NCBI GenBank assembly: GCA_033807775.1
Contig: CM066312.1
Span: 27,687,696 to 27,751,695, forward strand
DNA length: 64,000 nucleotides
Direction of reading: 5' to 3'
Source: Saussurea involucrata
Lineage: Eukaryota; Streptophyta; Magnoliopsida; Asterales; Asteraceae
The position numbers and the translations under genes were made by a program. The notes under the pieces are model-generated. The model saw only the letters and a program-made list of their open reading frames with translations. It searched no databases and was not told where the DNA came from. Of the stretch, positions 32,095-43,503 are shown piece after piece. How positions within the stretch are numbered: the stretch's first letter is position 1; each line of letters opens with the position of its first letter.

Positions 32095-33480
32095 ATGGCT
32101 ACCAACACAAACACAAATTATATCGACAATGGTTCTCTTGCAAAACCCCCTAGATTCTCCAGAGATAATTTTAATCGATGGAAAAATAGGATGACTCTCT
32201 TCCTAGAAGGTGTAGACCCTACTATGCCTTATTATCTTGAAAACGGCTCATTTATTCCTGTAAGAATTGATGCCGTAGTACTAGCCGCTGAGAATAGACC
32301 TGCTATTCCAGAAAGGCTGGTACCCAAAGAAGTTCATACGTGGACTGACGAAGATAAGAAGAAAGTGGCTATCGACACCAAAGCCAAATCTATACTATCC
32401 ATGGCTCTTCCTGACGAAGTCTACCATTCCGTCATGAACCTGAAATCCTCAAAAGCCATGTGGGACACAATATGTGTTCAGTATGAAGGTACTGCTGAAG
32501 TCCAGGACTCTCGAAAGATCAACCTGGTAAGACAGTATGAAAGTTTCATTTGTGGTAAGAATGAGACTCTCTATAAAGTTCACCAACGTTTTAATTGCTT
32601 AATAATAGATCTAAAAACTGTTGGTAAGGAATATTCTAACTTTGAAGTGCTGACAAAGTTTCTAGAATGTTTACCTGAAAGCTGGGACAGTTATTCTATG
32701 TGTCTCAAGCTGTCAAAGGATCTAAGTTCAATGACCCTTTCTACCTTATATGGCACGATGCTGAATCATGAGCAATCAAGCCATCTTAAGAAGAATCTTG
32801 TGAAATATTCCAAAAGCACCCCTGTTGCTTTAATCTCAGAGGAACCCTCTACTCAGCGACCCTCGGTCACTATCACTGAGTTAGAGAGTAACTCTGAAAG
32901 GTCATCAGATTCTGACTCTTCAGATGATGATGAATCTTTGGCTCTCCTAACTAAAAAGTTCAGGAGATTCGCTAAAAAGAAAATGTTCAGAAAGAACAAA
33001 CCTCTTTCTATAACTGATAAGCCAAGATCATCAACTCTTGTTGATAAGGGTACTGCTACTTGTTTTAACTGCGAAAAGACTGGACATTTCGCTAACGAGT
33101 GCATGTCTAAGAAAGTATCGAGAAACTCAGCCTTTCCCAAAAAATCCTTTATTCCCAGGAATAAAGATGACAAATATGCTAAGCTGAAAGAAAAATATGC
33201 GAAGCTGAAAAGCTTCAAGAAGAAAGGCAAAGGCCTGATGGTTTACGATTGGGCTGCTTCTGAAGAAGAAGAATCATCATCTGACTCTGAAGATGATGAA
33301 GCCAATCTCTGTCTTATGGCAAAGATTGAAGATGAGGAAGAAAGTTCAGACATTCCCTCTACTTCAACCTCTGCAATTCAGGTATCACCTTCCTTCTTTA
33401 CAAATATTGCAAATATTGATGAAGCTGATAGTCTCCGTAAAATCGATCTCTGGACTAGAAGTTTATATCCAAAACCTTGA
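32095..33480 (+). pseudogene. C1 gag, N-terminal and first zinc knuckle
   Basis: Start ATG at 32095 (MATNTNTNY). The capsid-type copia gag domain includes PRFSRDNFNRWKNRMTLFLEG and the helical segment MWDTICVQYEGT...RKINLVRQYESF. It continues to a Ser/Asp-rich stretch, then a zinc knuckle CFNCEKTGHFANEC (33061-33102), a Lys-rich repeat DDKYAKLKEKYAKLK and an acidic tail. The frame is lost by a shift near 33450, and the chain ends at 33480. Gag coats the RNA in virus-like particles. About 460 codons remain open from the ATG, so this part could still be translated. Confidence 0.88.
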
Positions 33481-34456
33481 TCTCGCTGAACAGCTTAAAA
33501 ACTGTCACCTTCAAATAGAAAATCTTTCTAAAATTGAAGAAGATTTTAAAGATCAAGTGCACTTAAATCAGCTAGTCAAAATCGAACGAGCAGAAGCTAT
33601 AGCTGCATTGAAAGCTGAAAAAGCTACTGTTGAAGGATGGTGTAATTCTTCAACAAAGATCACTGAGATAATTAAGTCTCAGATACCCCTGAGTGATAAA
33701 CGTGGTCTCGGTTACAAATATGAAACTCAAGAACCAACCACTGATCGTTCCATGCTCTTCTTTGGAACTTTCGTATCCTCAGTCGCTGATACTTCATCCT
33801 CTCAGTGTTCCTCGTCTAGACCACCTATCCCTGAGAAAATTTCTACCTCTTCAAAAGGTAAAGAGAAAATGGTTTATCCAAAACCTACCTCTGCCTTTAA
33901 AGATAAAGGTAAAGGAATTGCTTTTAACCAAAATTCTCAGAAGGGTACTTTAGTACCAAAGCTGAATGCTTCTAAAGCTTTAGTGATTTATTCCTCTGGA
34001 TCAAGGAATCAGATCTCTGGATCTACTCAGCGTGGGTCTATTCAGCGATCTACTCCTAGACTCAGAGTGGATGTCCTTGGTAAGAAATCTGAAGAACTAA
34101 ATGTTCCTCCCATTTCAAAAGCCAAAAGCTTATTTGGTGCTGGTCCTTCTAATTCTAAATCAAAAGCTCAGCATTCAAATAGTCCTAGAACTACTTTTAG
34201 TTATAGGAAATGTTATCACTGTGGACTCACTGATCATATTGCTAGTAAGTTCCCCACAGCCACCAAAGCTGAAAAGATAGCTAAGGTGAAGATTGCCCCC
34301 AAGGCAAAGAAGACCACTGAGGTTAAGAAATTAACCAAAGTGAAGACTGACAAAGCTGAATCTTCAAATGTTGCGAAGATTGCTGAACCTTCCATTCCAA
34401 CTACTTCCACTGACAAACGTGTACACATGGTTAAGTGGGTACCTAAGAAAAACTAA
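33451..34456 (+). pseudogene. C1 gag, C-terminal extension
   Basis: It continues gag in the next frame: a probable coiled coil (LAEQLKNCHLQIENLSKIEED), a Ser/Lys-rich linker, a second knuckle CYHCGLTDHIASKF lacking its last Cys, then Lys/Ala repeats and VHMVKWVPKKN. TAA at 34454-34456 ends it. The pol frame follows in the same phase nine bases later. Confidence 0.82.
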
Positions 34457-35302
34457 TCTTCCTTTATGAGGCAGGTTAAGAAGGGTATCTGGTATCTCGA
34501 TAGCGGATGCTCTAGACACATGACCGGAAAGAAAAGCCTGCTCGCTGAATACAAGGAAGAGAAGGGTCCCTCTGTGACTTTCGGTGGAAATGGAAAAGGA
34601 CATACCCGAGGGTTTGGTGTACTCTCAAATGGTACAACAACCTTCAGAAGAGTCGCATATGTTGAAGGGCTGAACCATAATCTGTTAAGCATCAGTCAGC
34701 TTTGCGACAAGGATAACAAGGTAATCTTTACCAAGGAATCCTGCTTTGTCACTGACAAAAAGGAGAAGATAGCTCTCAGCGGTTATTGTTTGGAAAATGT
34801 TTATGTAATAAAAATGGACTCAACAACCACTGAGAACTCCTGTTTCTTCTCAAAAGCCTCATCTGACGTCAACTGGCTATGGCATAAGAGGCTCTCTCAT
34901 CTGAATTTCAAGACACTAAACACTCTTTCTTCAAAAGAGTTAGTCACTGGTCTACCTCAACACTCATACGTAAAAGAGTCTTTATGTTCAGCGTGTGAAA
35001 AAGGGAAGCAGACCAAAGCAAGCTTTAAGTCAAAGCAAGTCTCCTCAGTGTCATCTCCTCTACAACTACTCCATATGGATTTGTTTGGCCCTGTTAACAA
35101 ACAATCCATCGCTGGAAAGAAATATACACTGGTCATAGTTGATGAATTCTCTCGCTATACATGGGTTATGTTTCTCCGTTCCAAGAGTGACACCCCTGAA
35201 GAACTCATCACCTTTGTTCGGAAGATGGAAACCCTGAACAATTTGACCGTTCTCAATAAGGGTATTTCTCACAACTTTTCATCAGTGAGAACACCGCAAT
35301 AA
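34457..35302 (+). pseudogene. C1 pol: protease remnant, pre-integrase and integrase N-terminus
   Basis: From 34466 it reads WYLDSGCSRHMTG (copia-type D-S-G protease active site, intact), then the GAG-pre-integrase region (GLNHNLLSISQLCD, ENVYVI), the integrase zinc site (WHKRLSHLN with CSACEKGK), and the first core Asp in LLHMDLFGPV and TLVIVDEFSRYTW. A deletion after RKMETLNN removes the block with the second core Asp. The frame resumes at LNKGISHNFSSVRTPQ and stops at TAA 35300-35302 (CAA in the usual PQQNG motif). Confidence 0.88.
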
Positions 35303-36636
35303 AATGGAGTCGCTGAAGGAAGAAATAGAACAATTATTGAAGCCACACGTTCAATGCTCAGCGATTCTCACCTGCCTACTCAGTTTTGGGCAGAAGTTGT
35401 CAACACCGCTTGTTTTACGCAAAACAGGTCGCTGATAGTCAAAAGATTCAATAAAACAGCCTATGAACCTTTTCATGAGAGAAAGCCTTCAATCAACTTT
35501 CTTCACATCTTTGGATGTCAGTGTTTCATACTGAACAACAGAGATGCCCTTGGAAAGTTTGATCCTAAGGCTGATGATGGAATCTTTCTTGGATACTCCT
35601 CAGTCTCCAAAGCCTTCAGAGTCTTCAATCGAAGAAGGCAAACTGTTGATAAAAACAATTCACGTCACGTTTGACGAATCCCGTTCAGCAAACTCTAAAT
35701 CGTCCGCTGATACCGAAGAACTGAATCAATGGATGTTTTCTCATCTTGGTGATTCAGAAGATATTCCCACTCCTCGTGCTCATACAGTTGAAGATGATGG
35801 TCCTACTATCATTCCAAATATGCAGAATAGTGAAGCTGAAACATCATGGGTCTCAGCTGTTCCTATAAACACTATACCTGCTTCTGAACCCAATATCTCA
35901 GACATTCCATCAACTTCTCAGCAATCAGTGAATATAATGACAACTGCATCCATTCCCCTCTTGGCTGATACTCCAGACGTCGCTGAAGCCTCATCTTCAG
36001 CTCCTCCAGTTCAGGTTTAGTCAGCGTCTCACGCTCCGGCTCAGCGATGGACTGTAAATCACCCAATTGATCAAATTCTTGGTGATCCAAACGCTGGTAT
36101 TCAGACTCGACGAAGTGCAGGTAATATTTGTTTATTTGTTAATTTTATTTCTCTAACTGAACCAAAGAAAGTAGATGATGCCCTCAAAGATCCAAACTGG
36201 GTCAGCGCCATGCAAGAAGAGCTGACTGAATTCGAAAGAAACAAAGTTTGGAAACTTGTTCGAAGACCAACTGACAAAACAATGATAGGCACTAAATGGG
36301 TCTATCGAAATAAGTTGGACGAACATGGAACTGTTACCCGCAATAAGGCTCTTCTTGTTGCTCAGGGATACAGACAAGAGGAAGGTATAGATTATGACGA
36401 AACATTTGCTCCAGTAGCAAGACTATAATCTATTCGTCTATTCTTAGCATATGCTGTACACAAAGACTTCAAAGTATATCAGATGGATGTTAAGTCAGCG
36501 TTTCTAAATGGAAAGCTGAATGAAGAAGTCTATGTGGAACAACCTCCAGGATTCTCGGATCCTAAGCGTCCAGGTTATGTTTATAAACTGGATACAACAC
36601 TTTATGGCTTAAAGCAAGCTCCACGTGCATGGTATG
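35303..36636 (+). pseudogene. C1 pol: integrase end and reverse transcriptase N-terminal half
   Basis: NGVAEGRNRTIIEATRSML and FWAEVVNTACF belong to the integrase end, followed by FHERKPSINFLHIFGC and FLGYSSVSKAFRVFNRR up to about 35672. A frameshift leads to a long low-complexity linker (35660-36020) and then RT from about 36160 (DPNWVSAMQEELTEFERN, TMIGTKWVYRNKLDE, QEEGIDYDETFAPVARL). TAA near 36426 interrupts it. QMDVKSAFLNG, VEQPPGF and LYGLKQAPRAWY follow. G3 is inserted at 36637, right after the Tyr codon of RAWY. Confidence 0.88.
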
Positions 36637-38122
36637 TGTAATACCCCGGGTAAGTCCGTTAGATATTTTACCTTTCTGTTAAATTAATTTAACCATAAGA
36701 TATAATGATTTGGTTAATTTGAGATAAGTTATAAGGTTAAGGGTGTTTTGGGTCATTTTGGAATAGTTTGAGCCAAGAAGGTAAGTTGGACCTATATTAT
36801 CTCTTAAGCCTCTACACTCATCAGATACCTAAAATAGAAAGAGTGTGTGTGTGTGTGCGGGAGTTCTGGAGGCGAAAAGAAGCAGTGGACGAAACCTACG
36901 GTTAGGGCTTCGATTGATTTCGTTGGAAGCGATTTTGAGGTAAGTCCCTTACATATTGTGTTGGTAATCATGTATAGAAGATATCTATCGGTTTAGAATT
37001 TCTAATTTCGCGTCTTGATTAGATTTCAATCGATTTCTGGGTAAGTGGAAACCGACTGTGTTCTTGAAGACTCCCGGTGGAGTCCCAGTACTGTCGAGTC
37101 CCGGTAGTGTGGAGTCCCGGTACTGTCGACTCCCGGTAGTGTGGAGTCCCGGTATTGTTAACTCCCGGTGATCGAGACTCCCGGTACCAAGGAGTCCCGA
37201 TACTGAGAAGTCCCGGTACTCTGTGCAGTCCTGGTAGTTTGTTAAGTTTTAACATACAGTTGCAGTGTGTATAAACAGTGGAGGTTTTGTACTTATTAAG
37301 CTTTATACGATTGGCTTGTAAGGCAATAAATGTACCTTAAATTGTTTCAGATTCTGTGGAGTCGTGGTAAGAGATAAGACCATTTTGAAAGGAGCTTGCG
37401 AGCGTGTGTAATAATCAAAGCATGTGAGTTTTACTTTAAAAACGTTTTAACTGGAATACATCTACGTATGATTTGGGAATGTGATAATTGGTGATTATGT
37501 GTTTATATGTGAATTATAATATATTGAGGTATTATATTTACATGAGTATTATAATGTGTTATAATACGCTGGCCGGGCTTAGGACCGGTGTGTTTGGCTA
37601 TAGAATCCGTATAGCGTTGTTTGGATGTAGATGTTGTACAGCGTTGTAAATTTATTAGTTGACTTGCAACCAACTAATATGGCCAGGAGGAATGAGAAGG
37701 GAAGGTATATGATGTGTGAGTTCAAATTGATATATTTGATCGTGTTGTGTGATTTATATAATTAAGGTTTATATAAATGATTTCAAACTAACAGGGTTTT
37801 TCTCACTTAGACCCTTAGGTCTAACCCTCAATTTGATTTAAAAATATGTATTCCAGGTGGTGGATCAGGTAAGAACAAGTAATTAGAGGAATCGAGGGAT
37901 GGCTTTTGTGAAGGATTGTATGATGAAGATTTTGGCATGTGTAGCAGTTGTATTACAATACTAAATGTTATGTATGTATTTAGTACAAAGTTTGTAGTAG
38001 AATGGCTTCTGCTAATTGTAAAAGACTACGGGACCGTACTTGTAATATGATGTCTCTTTTGTTATATCAATGTTATGTTACATTATGTGATTTGTTGTGT
38101 ATATGGGAATTGGGTTGTTACA
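36637..38122 (+). repeat. G3 5' LTR
   Basis: 1486 bases, TGTAATACCC to GTTGTTACA. It has a GT tract (36843-36858), a cluster of GAGTCCCGGTA-like repeats (37065-37240), and the hairpins shared with the other gypsy LTRs (37655-37690, 37808-37826). Confidence 0.92.
37065..37240. repeat. GTCCCGGTA short-repeat cluster in G3 LTR
   Basis: About eight degenerate copies of (G)AGTCCCGGTA at roughly 18-24 base spacing. It sits where G1, G2 and G4 carry TCCGGACA repeats. Confidence 0.8.
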
Positions 38123-38124
38123 AA

Positions 38125-38136
38125 TGGTATCAGAGC
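38125..38136 (+). other. G3 primer-binding site, tRNA-iMet
   Basis: TGGTATCAGAGC two bases after the LTR. Confidence 0.93.
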
Positions 38137-38274
38137 CTTGGTTTAAGGGATTTAGGTATTTGTATCTGTACCTAGACTTAAACTGCATGTGAAGTAGGAT
38201 GTCCCTATCATTATAGAACCTTGGGATGATGAAATATAAAAGGGAAGAAGGAACATCATGTAAGGTAATTTCAA

Positions 38275-38295
38275 ATTACGCCTGGCCAGTGTAAT
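38275..38295 (+). promoter_or_regulatory. Leader hairpin with palindromic TGGCCA loop (G3)
   Basis: Stem ATTACGC, loop CTGGCCA, stem GTGTAAT. The sixth pair is a G-U wobble where others have A-U. It starts 150 bases after the PBS start and ends 90 bases before the gag ATG. Confidence 0.52.
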
Positions 38296-38385
38296 CATGA
38301 TCTTACAGGTACATGTTTGAACCAGAATAACTTGTTATATAGGGTATGTGCTTATGTGTGTATTAATTTTGTTTGAATCTACAGA

Positions 38386-39603
38386 ATGGCAAGTGGTACT
38401 AGACGAAAGAACCAAGGAGGAGGAAATCCGAATAGTACTAATCCGCCAATGGGAACAGGGGACAGGGGAGGCAGAACTGGGGGCAGAGTCGGGGGTAGAG
38501 CTGGAGGTCGAGCCGGAGGCAGAGTCCAACCACATGGTACAGAGTTCGTTACCAGGGATGATCTAATCGCAGAAATGGGAAGACTGCAGACTAGCATACA
38601 AACAATTTTTGATCGAAACAGTCATAATGAAACTGAAATACCGGATCCCGGATCGGAAGATGAAATGCCTATCACACCGACTGTTGTACCAGTACAAAGG
38701 AGGTGCGACTACAAAATGTTTTTAAGTTGTAGACCTCCGACCTACTTAGAAGACAGGGATCCCGTGAAAGCAATGAGATGGATGAAGGAAATAGAAGCTA
38801 TTTTTAAGACGAGTAAGTGCTCTGACGAAGATAGAGTATTGTATGGAGCAGCAATGTTAAAGGGGGATGCTTTATATTGGTGGGAATCTTTTATTCATTC
38901 TAAAGGATCTGATGTTTACTCTACCCTCTCTTGGGAAGAATTTGTGATAGCCTACAGGGAAAAATTTTGTCCCCAAGCAACCGTCAAACAACTGGAAGGG
39001 GAATTTATGAACTTGCAACAAGGAAACTTATCCGTTCGAGACTACACCACTAGCTTTATGGAAAAGTCTCGGTTCGCAGAATACTATGTTGCTTCGGAGA
39101 CGATGAAGACAGAAAGATTTATCTTTGGGCTGAACTCAGAAGTCAGAAGTATAGTGACTGCAAAAGGACCCGATACCTTCTCAGCTGCAGTTGATGCCGC
39201 GGAGAATGTTGAACGCGATATTAGAAGGGATTCTGGCGATAAAAGTATTGGGAAGAGAAAGTGGGAAGGACCACAACACGATCCGAAGAAGTCCTGATTT
39301 CAGAGGTATGATAGCCGTCCGCCGTTTCGACCGGCGGAAAGACCATGTCAAAAATGCAACCGTATCCACCAAGGAAATTGCCAAGGTGATTTACGAGCGT
39401 GTTATAAGTGTGGGAAGACTGGGCATGTCATCAAGGATTGTAAGGTAACGCGGTTATGTTTCTTATGCAATTCTTCGGATCACCTTCAGTCGGACTGTCC
39501 GCGCGGGAGGATACAACAAGGTGGGTCTTCGGGCAGGCCAGCGATTGTTAAACCAGTAATACCAAGACTGGAACCGCCAGTAACCAGGGGTCGTGCATTT
39601 CAA
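38386..39603 (+). pseudogene. G3 gag, one nonsense codon
   Basis: ATG at 38386 (MASGTRRKNQGGG) with Gly/Arg-rich repeats. The capsid-like domain has YKMFLSCRPPTY, DPVKAMRWMKEIE, DALYWWESF and EFMNLQQGNLSVRDY, then a basic segment GKRKWEGP. TGA at 39295-39297 probably replaces CGA. The same frame then continues with knuckles CQKCNRIHQGNC, CYKCGKTGHVIKDC (complete) and CFLCNSSDHLQSDC and runs without a break into the protease. The natural product is therefore a single Gag-Pol chain. Confidence 0.9.
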
Positions 39604-40117
39604 ATGATCGAGAAAGAAGCGGAGGAAACTCCGGATGTGGTCACAGGTACATTTTTAATAAACTCTACACGTGCTAAGGTGTTATTTGATTTCGGTGCAA
39701 ACCGATCGTTTGTGTCTCCTGCATTTGCTGCTTGTCTGTGTTTGAAACCTAAAATTCTAGAACATACTCTATCAGTAGATACGGCAAATGATAATCAAGT
39801 GTCGGTTAGAGAAGTATTTGATGGTTGTGTGATAAATATAGAGGGGTGTAGAGTGCCGATACAATTGTTTCATATAACTTTGAAAGAGTTTGACGTCGTA
39901 GTGGGAATGGACTGGTTAGCCGAAAATCAGGCTAACATAGTGTGTGATAAGAAGTTAATAAATGTGATATACCTGAGAAGGGACCAGTAGTGATTTATGG
40001 TGATCGTAGGAATCACCAGTCTAGCCTTATATCTATGATAAAAGCTCGTAAGTGTGTGAATAAGGGTTGTCAGAGTTACTTGGCTTACGTGATAGATATT
40101 AAGCCAGAAAAAATAGG
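39604..40117 (+). pseudogene. G3 pol: protease domain, broken
   Basis: VTGTFLINSTRAKVLFDF begins the protease: the active-site motif reads DFGA, a Ser-to-Phe change (C to T) in DSGA. VPIQLFHITLKEFDVVVGMDWLAEN follows. A one-base loss near 39970 (in the NVVLPEKGP block) and another near 40108 move the frame twice before RT. Confidence 0.88.
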
Positions 40118-42964
40118 ATGGAAGATATTCCTATTGTTAGTGAATTCCCTGAAGTATTCCCCGAAGACTTGAATAGTCTTCCGCCCGTTAGACAAGTAGA
40201 GTTCGGTATAGACCTGATTCCTGGAGCCCCTCCTGTAGCCCGTGCACCTTATCGTCTGGCACCTCCAGAGATGAAAGAGATGATGGCACAACTACAAGAC
40301 TTATCCGATAAAGGCTTCATCAGACCTAGTTCTTCGCCGTGGGGAGCACCAGTGTTATTTGTGAAAAAGAAGGATGGTTCGATGAGAATGTGTATCGACT
40401 ACCGAGAACTGAATAAGCGTACGATAAAGAACAAGTATCCGTTACCCCGAATTGATGACCTCTTCGACCAGTTAGTTGGAGCTTGCTATTTCTCCAAGAT
40501 TGATCTAAGATCCGGTTATCACCAGTTGAAAGTTAAAGAAGAAGACATTCTAAAGACTGCTTTTTGAACAAGGTATGGACATCACGAATTCTTAGTGATG
40601 CCGTTCGGACTGACGAACGCTCCAGCTACCTTTATGGATTTAATGAATCGGGTATGTAAGCCGTATCTCGATAAATTTGTTATTGTATTTATCGATGATA
40701 TACTTATCTACTCCCGATCCAAAGAAGAGCATGCGCAACACCTTCGTTTGATCTTGGAGTTACTAAAGAAGGAAAAGCTGTATGCTAAATTTTCGAAATG
40801 TGAATTCTGGCTACGAGCAGTTCAGTTTCTGGGGCATGTAGTTTCCGAAAAAGGGATACAAGTTGATCCGATGAAAGTGGAAGCAGTTGAAAAGTGGGAA
40901 CCGCTGAAGACAGCAACGGAAGTACGTAGTTTTCTGGGTTTAGCCGGCTACTATCGGAAATTTATAAAAGACTTCTCTCGTATCGCAACGCCTTTGACTA
41001 AGCTGACTCGAAAGAACCTGAAGTTTGAATGGAAAGCAGAACAGGACGAGTCATTCCGGATATTGAAAGAGAAACTGTGCAGCGTGCCGATTCTATCACT
41101 ACCTGATGGTTCGGAAGACTTTGTTGTTTATAGTGATGCGTCAAAATTGGGATTGGGATGTGTACTTATGCAGCGTGGAAAGGTTATTGCTTATGCTTCT
41201 CGTCAATTAAAGGATCATGAAAGACAGTATCCTACGCACGACATGGAGCTTGCAGCAGTCGTCTTCGCGTTAAAGATTTGGAGACATTATCTGTATGGTT
41301 CCAAATGTCAGATTTATACCGATCACAAGAGTCTCCAACACCTCTTTGATCAGAAGGAACTGAATATGAGACAAAGGAGATGGCTAGAATTGCTGAACGA
41401 TTACGACTGTGAAATCCTTTATCACCCGGGAAAGGGAAATGTGGTGGCGGATGCGCTGAGTCGTCAAGAAAGGAGTGGAACAATAAAAGTTATTTCGCTA
41501 CGAACTGAACTCCTACCCAACATATTTGACGAATTGCAGAAGTGTCAAGTGGAGGCTTATCAGGATGTACATCTGAAATCAGAACGGTTAGCGGGGATGT
41601 CAGCATTGCTAGTAAAAGATGATAGTGGGTTATTGTGTCTGGGAAACAGAGTGTGGGTACCTCGTTTGGGTGGGTTACGTGATCGTGTTTTACAAGAAGC
41701 TCATAAATCCCGTTTCTCTATTCACCCAGGTACAAACAAGATGTATAAAGACCTAAAGCAATTCTATTGGTGGCCGGGGATAAAAAGAGGGATTGCTCAG
41801 TATGTGGAAAGATGTGATACTTGTAAGAAAGTAAAGATCGAACACCAAAAGCCGTTTGGTCAACTACAACGGCTAGAAATACCTATGTGGAAGTGGGAAC
41901 AGATTACCACAGACTTCATCACGAAGCTACCAAGGACTCCGAAGGGATTTGATTCTATTTGGGTGATCGTCGACAGATTGACAAAGTCTGCACACTTTCT
42001 ACCGATAAAGGAAACCGATTCGATGGAGCGATTAGCTAAATTGTACATTGACGAAATAGTAACTCGACATGGAGTTCCAATCTCGATCATTTCTGATCGT
42101 GATAGTCGTTTTACTTCAAGATTTTGGAGAAGTTTTCAAAAGGAAATAGGGACACATATAAAGTTAAGTACGACGTATCATCCCCAAACAGATGGTCAGA
42201 GTGAACGAACGATTCAGACCTTAGAAGATATGCTTCGGGCTTGCATTGTTGATTTTGGGGGATCATGGGATAATCACTTACCGTTGATCGAGTTTGCATA
42301 TAACAACAGTTATCATTCCAGCATACAAGCAGCACCATTTGAAGTACTGTATGGTAGGAAATGCCGAACGCCTCTATGTTGGAACGAAGTGGGAGAGAAA
42401 CAGTTAGCAGGGCCGGAAATAGTTCAATTAACTGCCGATATGGTTACTCAGATTCGAGAAAGATTGAAAGTGGCTCAAGATGGACAGAAGAGCTACGCTG
42501 ACCGACGTCGAAAGCCTTTGGAATTTCAAGTCGGGGATTTCGTAATGTTAAAAGTTTCGCCATGGAAGGGATTCATCCGATTTGGGAGACAAGGTAAACT
42601 TAGCCCAAGGTATATCGGACCGTTTGCGATTACAGAAAGGATCGGTGAAGTAGCTTACCGATTAGACCTTCCTCCGGAATTGAGTAGGATCCATAACGCA
42701 TTTAACGTATCGAACTTCTGAAAGTGTTTGGTTACTCTAGATCAGTCAGTCTCCCTACCAGAGATACAAGTCGATGAAAGACTGAATTATGTGGAAGAAC
42801 CGGAAGCTATAGTTGATCATAAAGTCAAAGTGTTGCGGAATAAAGAGGTCAGGCAAGTGAAAGTTCAGTGGAGGCATCATAGAGGTCAGGATGCTACGTG
42901 GGAATCAGAATCGGAAATGAGAGCCAAATACCCTCATCGTTTTACTTACGCTGGCCGGGCTTAG
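40118..42964 (+). pseudogene. G3 pol: RT, RNase H, integrase, chromodomain; best preserved RT in the window
   Basis: The frame from 40118 shows FPEVFPEDL, APYRLAPPEMKEMM, SSPWGAPVLFVKKKDGS, RMCIDYRELN and KIDLRSGYHQ, then TGA at 40565-40567 (probable CGA in the TxFRTRYGH block). The frame 40595-42721 has the RT active site FIDDILIYSRSK, RNase H (VVYSDASKLGLG, YTDHKSLQHLF), and a full integrase (HPGTNKMYKDL, CDTCKK, TTDFI, VDRLTKSAHF, ISDRDSRFTSRFW, YHPQTDGQSER, YIGPFAITERIG). TGA at 42719-42721 (CGA) precedes the chromodomain-like tail VEEPEAIVDHK and KVQWRHHRGQDATWE. Only two nonsense codons separate 40118-42964 from a full-length frame. Confidence 0.92.
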
Positions 42965-43503
42965 GACCGGTGTGTTTGGCTATAGAATCCGTATAGCGTT
43001 GTTTGGATGTAGATGTTGTACAGCGTTGTAAATTTATTAGTTGACTTGCAACCAACTAATATGGCCAGGAGGAATGAGAAGGGAAGGTATATGATGTGTG
43101 AGTTCAAATTGATATATTTGATCGTGTTGTGTGATTTATAAATTAAGGTTTATATAAATGATTTCAAACTAACAGGGATTTTCTCACTTAGACCCTTAGG
43201 TCTAACCCTCATTTTGTTTTAAAAATATGTATTCTAGGTGGTAGATCGGGTAAGAACAGGTAATTAGAGGAATCGAGGGATGGCTTTTGTGAAGGATTGT
43301 ATGATGATGATTTTGGCATGTGTAGCAGTTGTATTACAATACTAAATGTTATGTATGTATTTAGTACAAAGTTTGTAGTAGAATGGCTTCTGCTAATTGT
43401 AAAAGACTACGGGACCGTACTTGTAATATGATGTCTCTTTTGTTATATCAATGTTATGTTACATTATGTGATTTGTTGTGTATATGTGAATTGGGTTATT
43501 ACA
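42947..43503 (+). repeat. G3 3' LTR, 5'-truncated
   Basis: Matches 37565-38122. The first ~928 bases of the LTR and the PPT are missing. Pol joins LTR sequence at TACGCTGG. Confidence 0.9.

Larger units (their letters stand above)
36637..43503 (+). mobile_element. G3: gypsy chromovirus inserted in C1 RT
   Basis: Plus-strand: 5' LTR, PBS, gag, PR, RT, RNase H, integrase, chromodomain-like tail, and only the last 557 bases of the 3' LTR. Removing it rejoins the C1 RT frame (RAWY with ETLSTYL). The left flank is GTATG. The right flank does not show a clean copy, so the right junction has probably lost a few bases. Confidence 0.9.

Noticed and set aside
32853..33230. 125-codon minus-strand frame
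   Set aside because: Antisense shadow of the C1 gag frame, whose capsid and zinc-knuckle motifs are clear.
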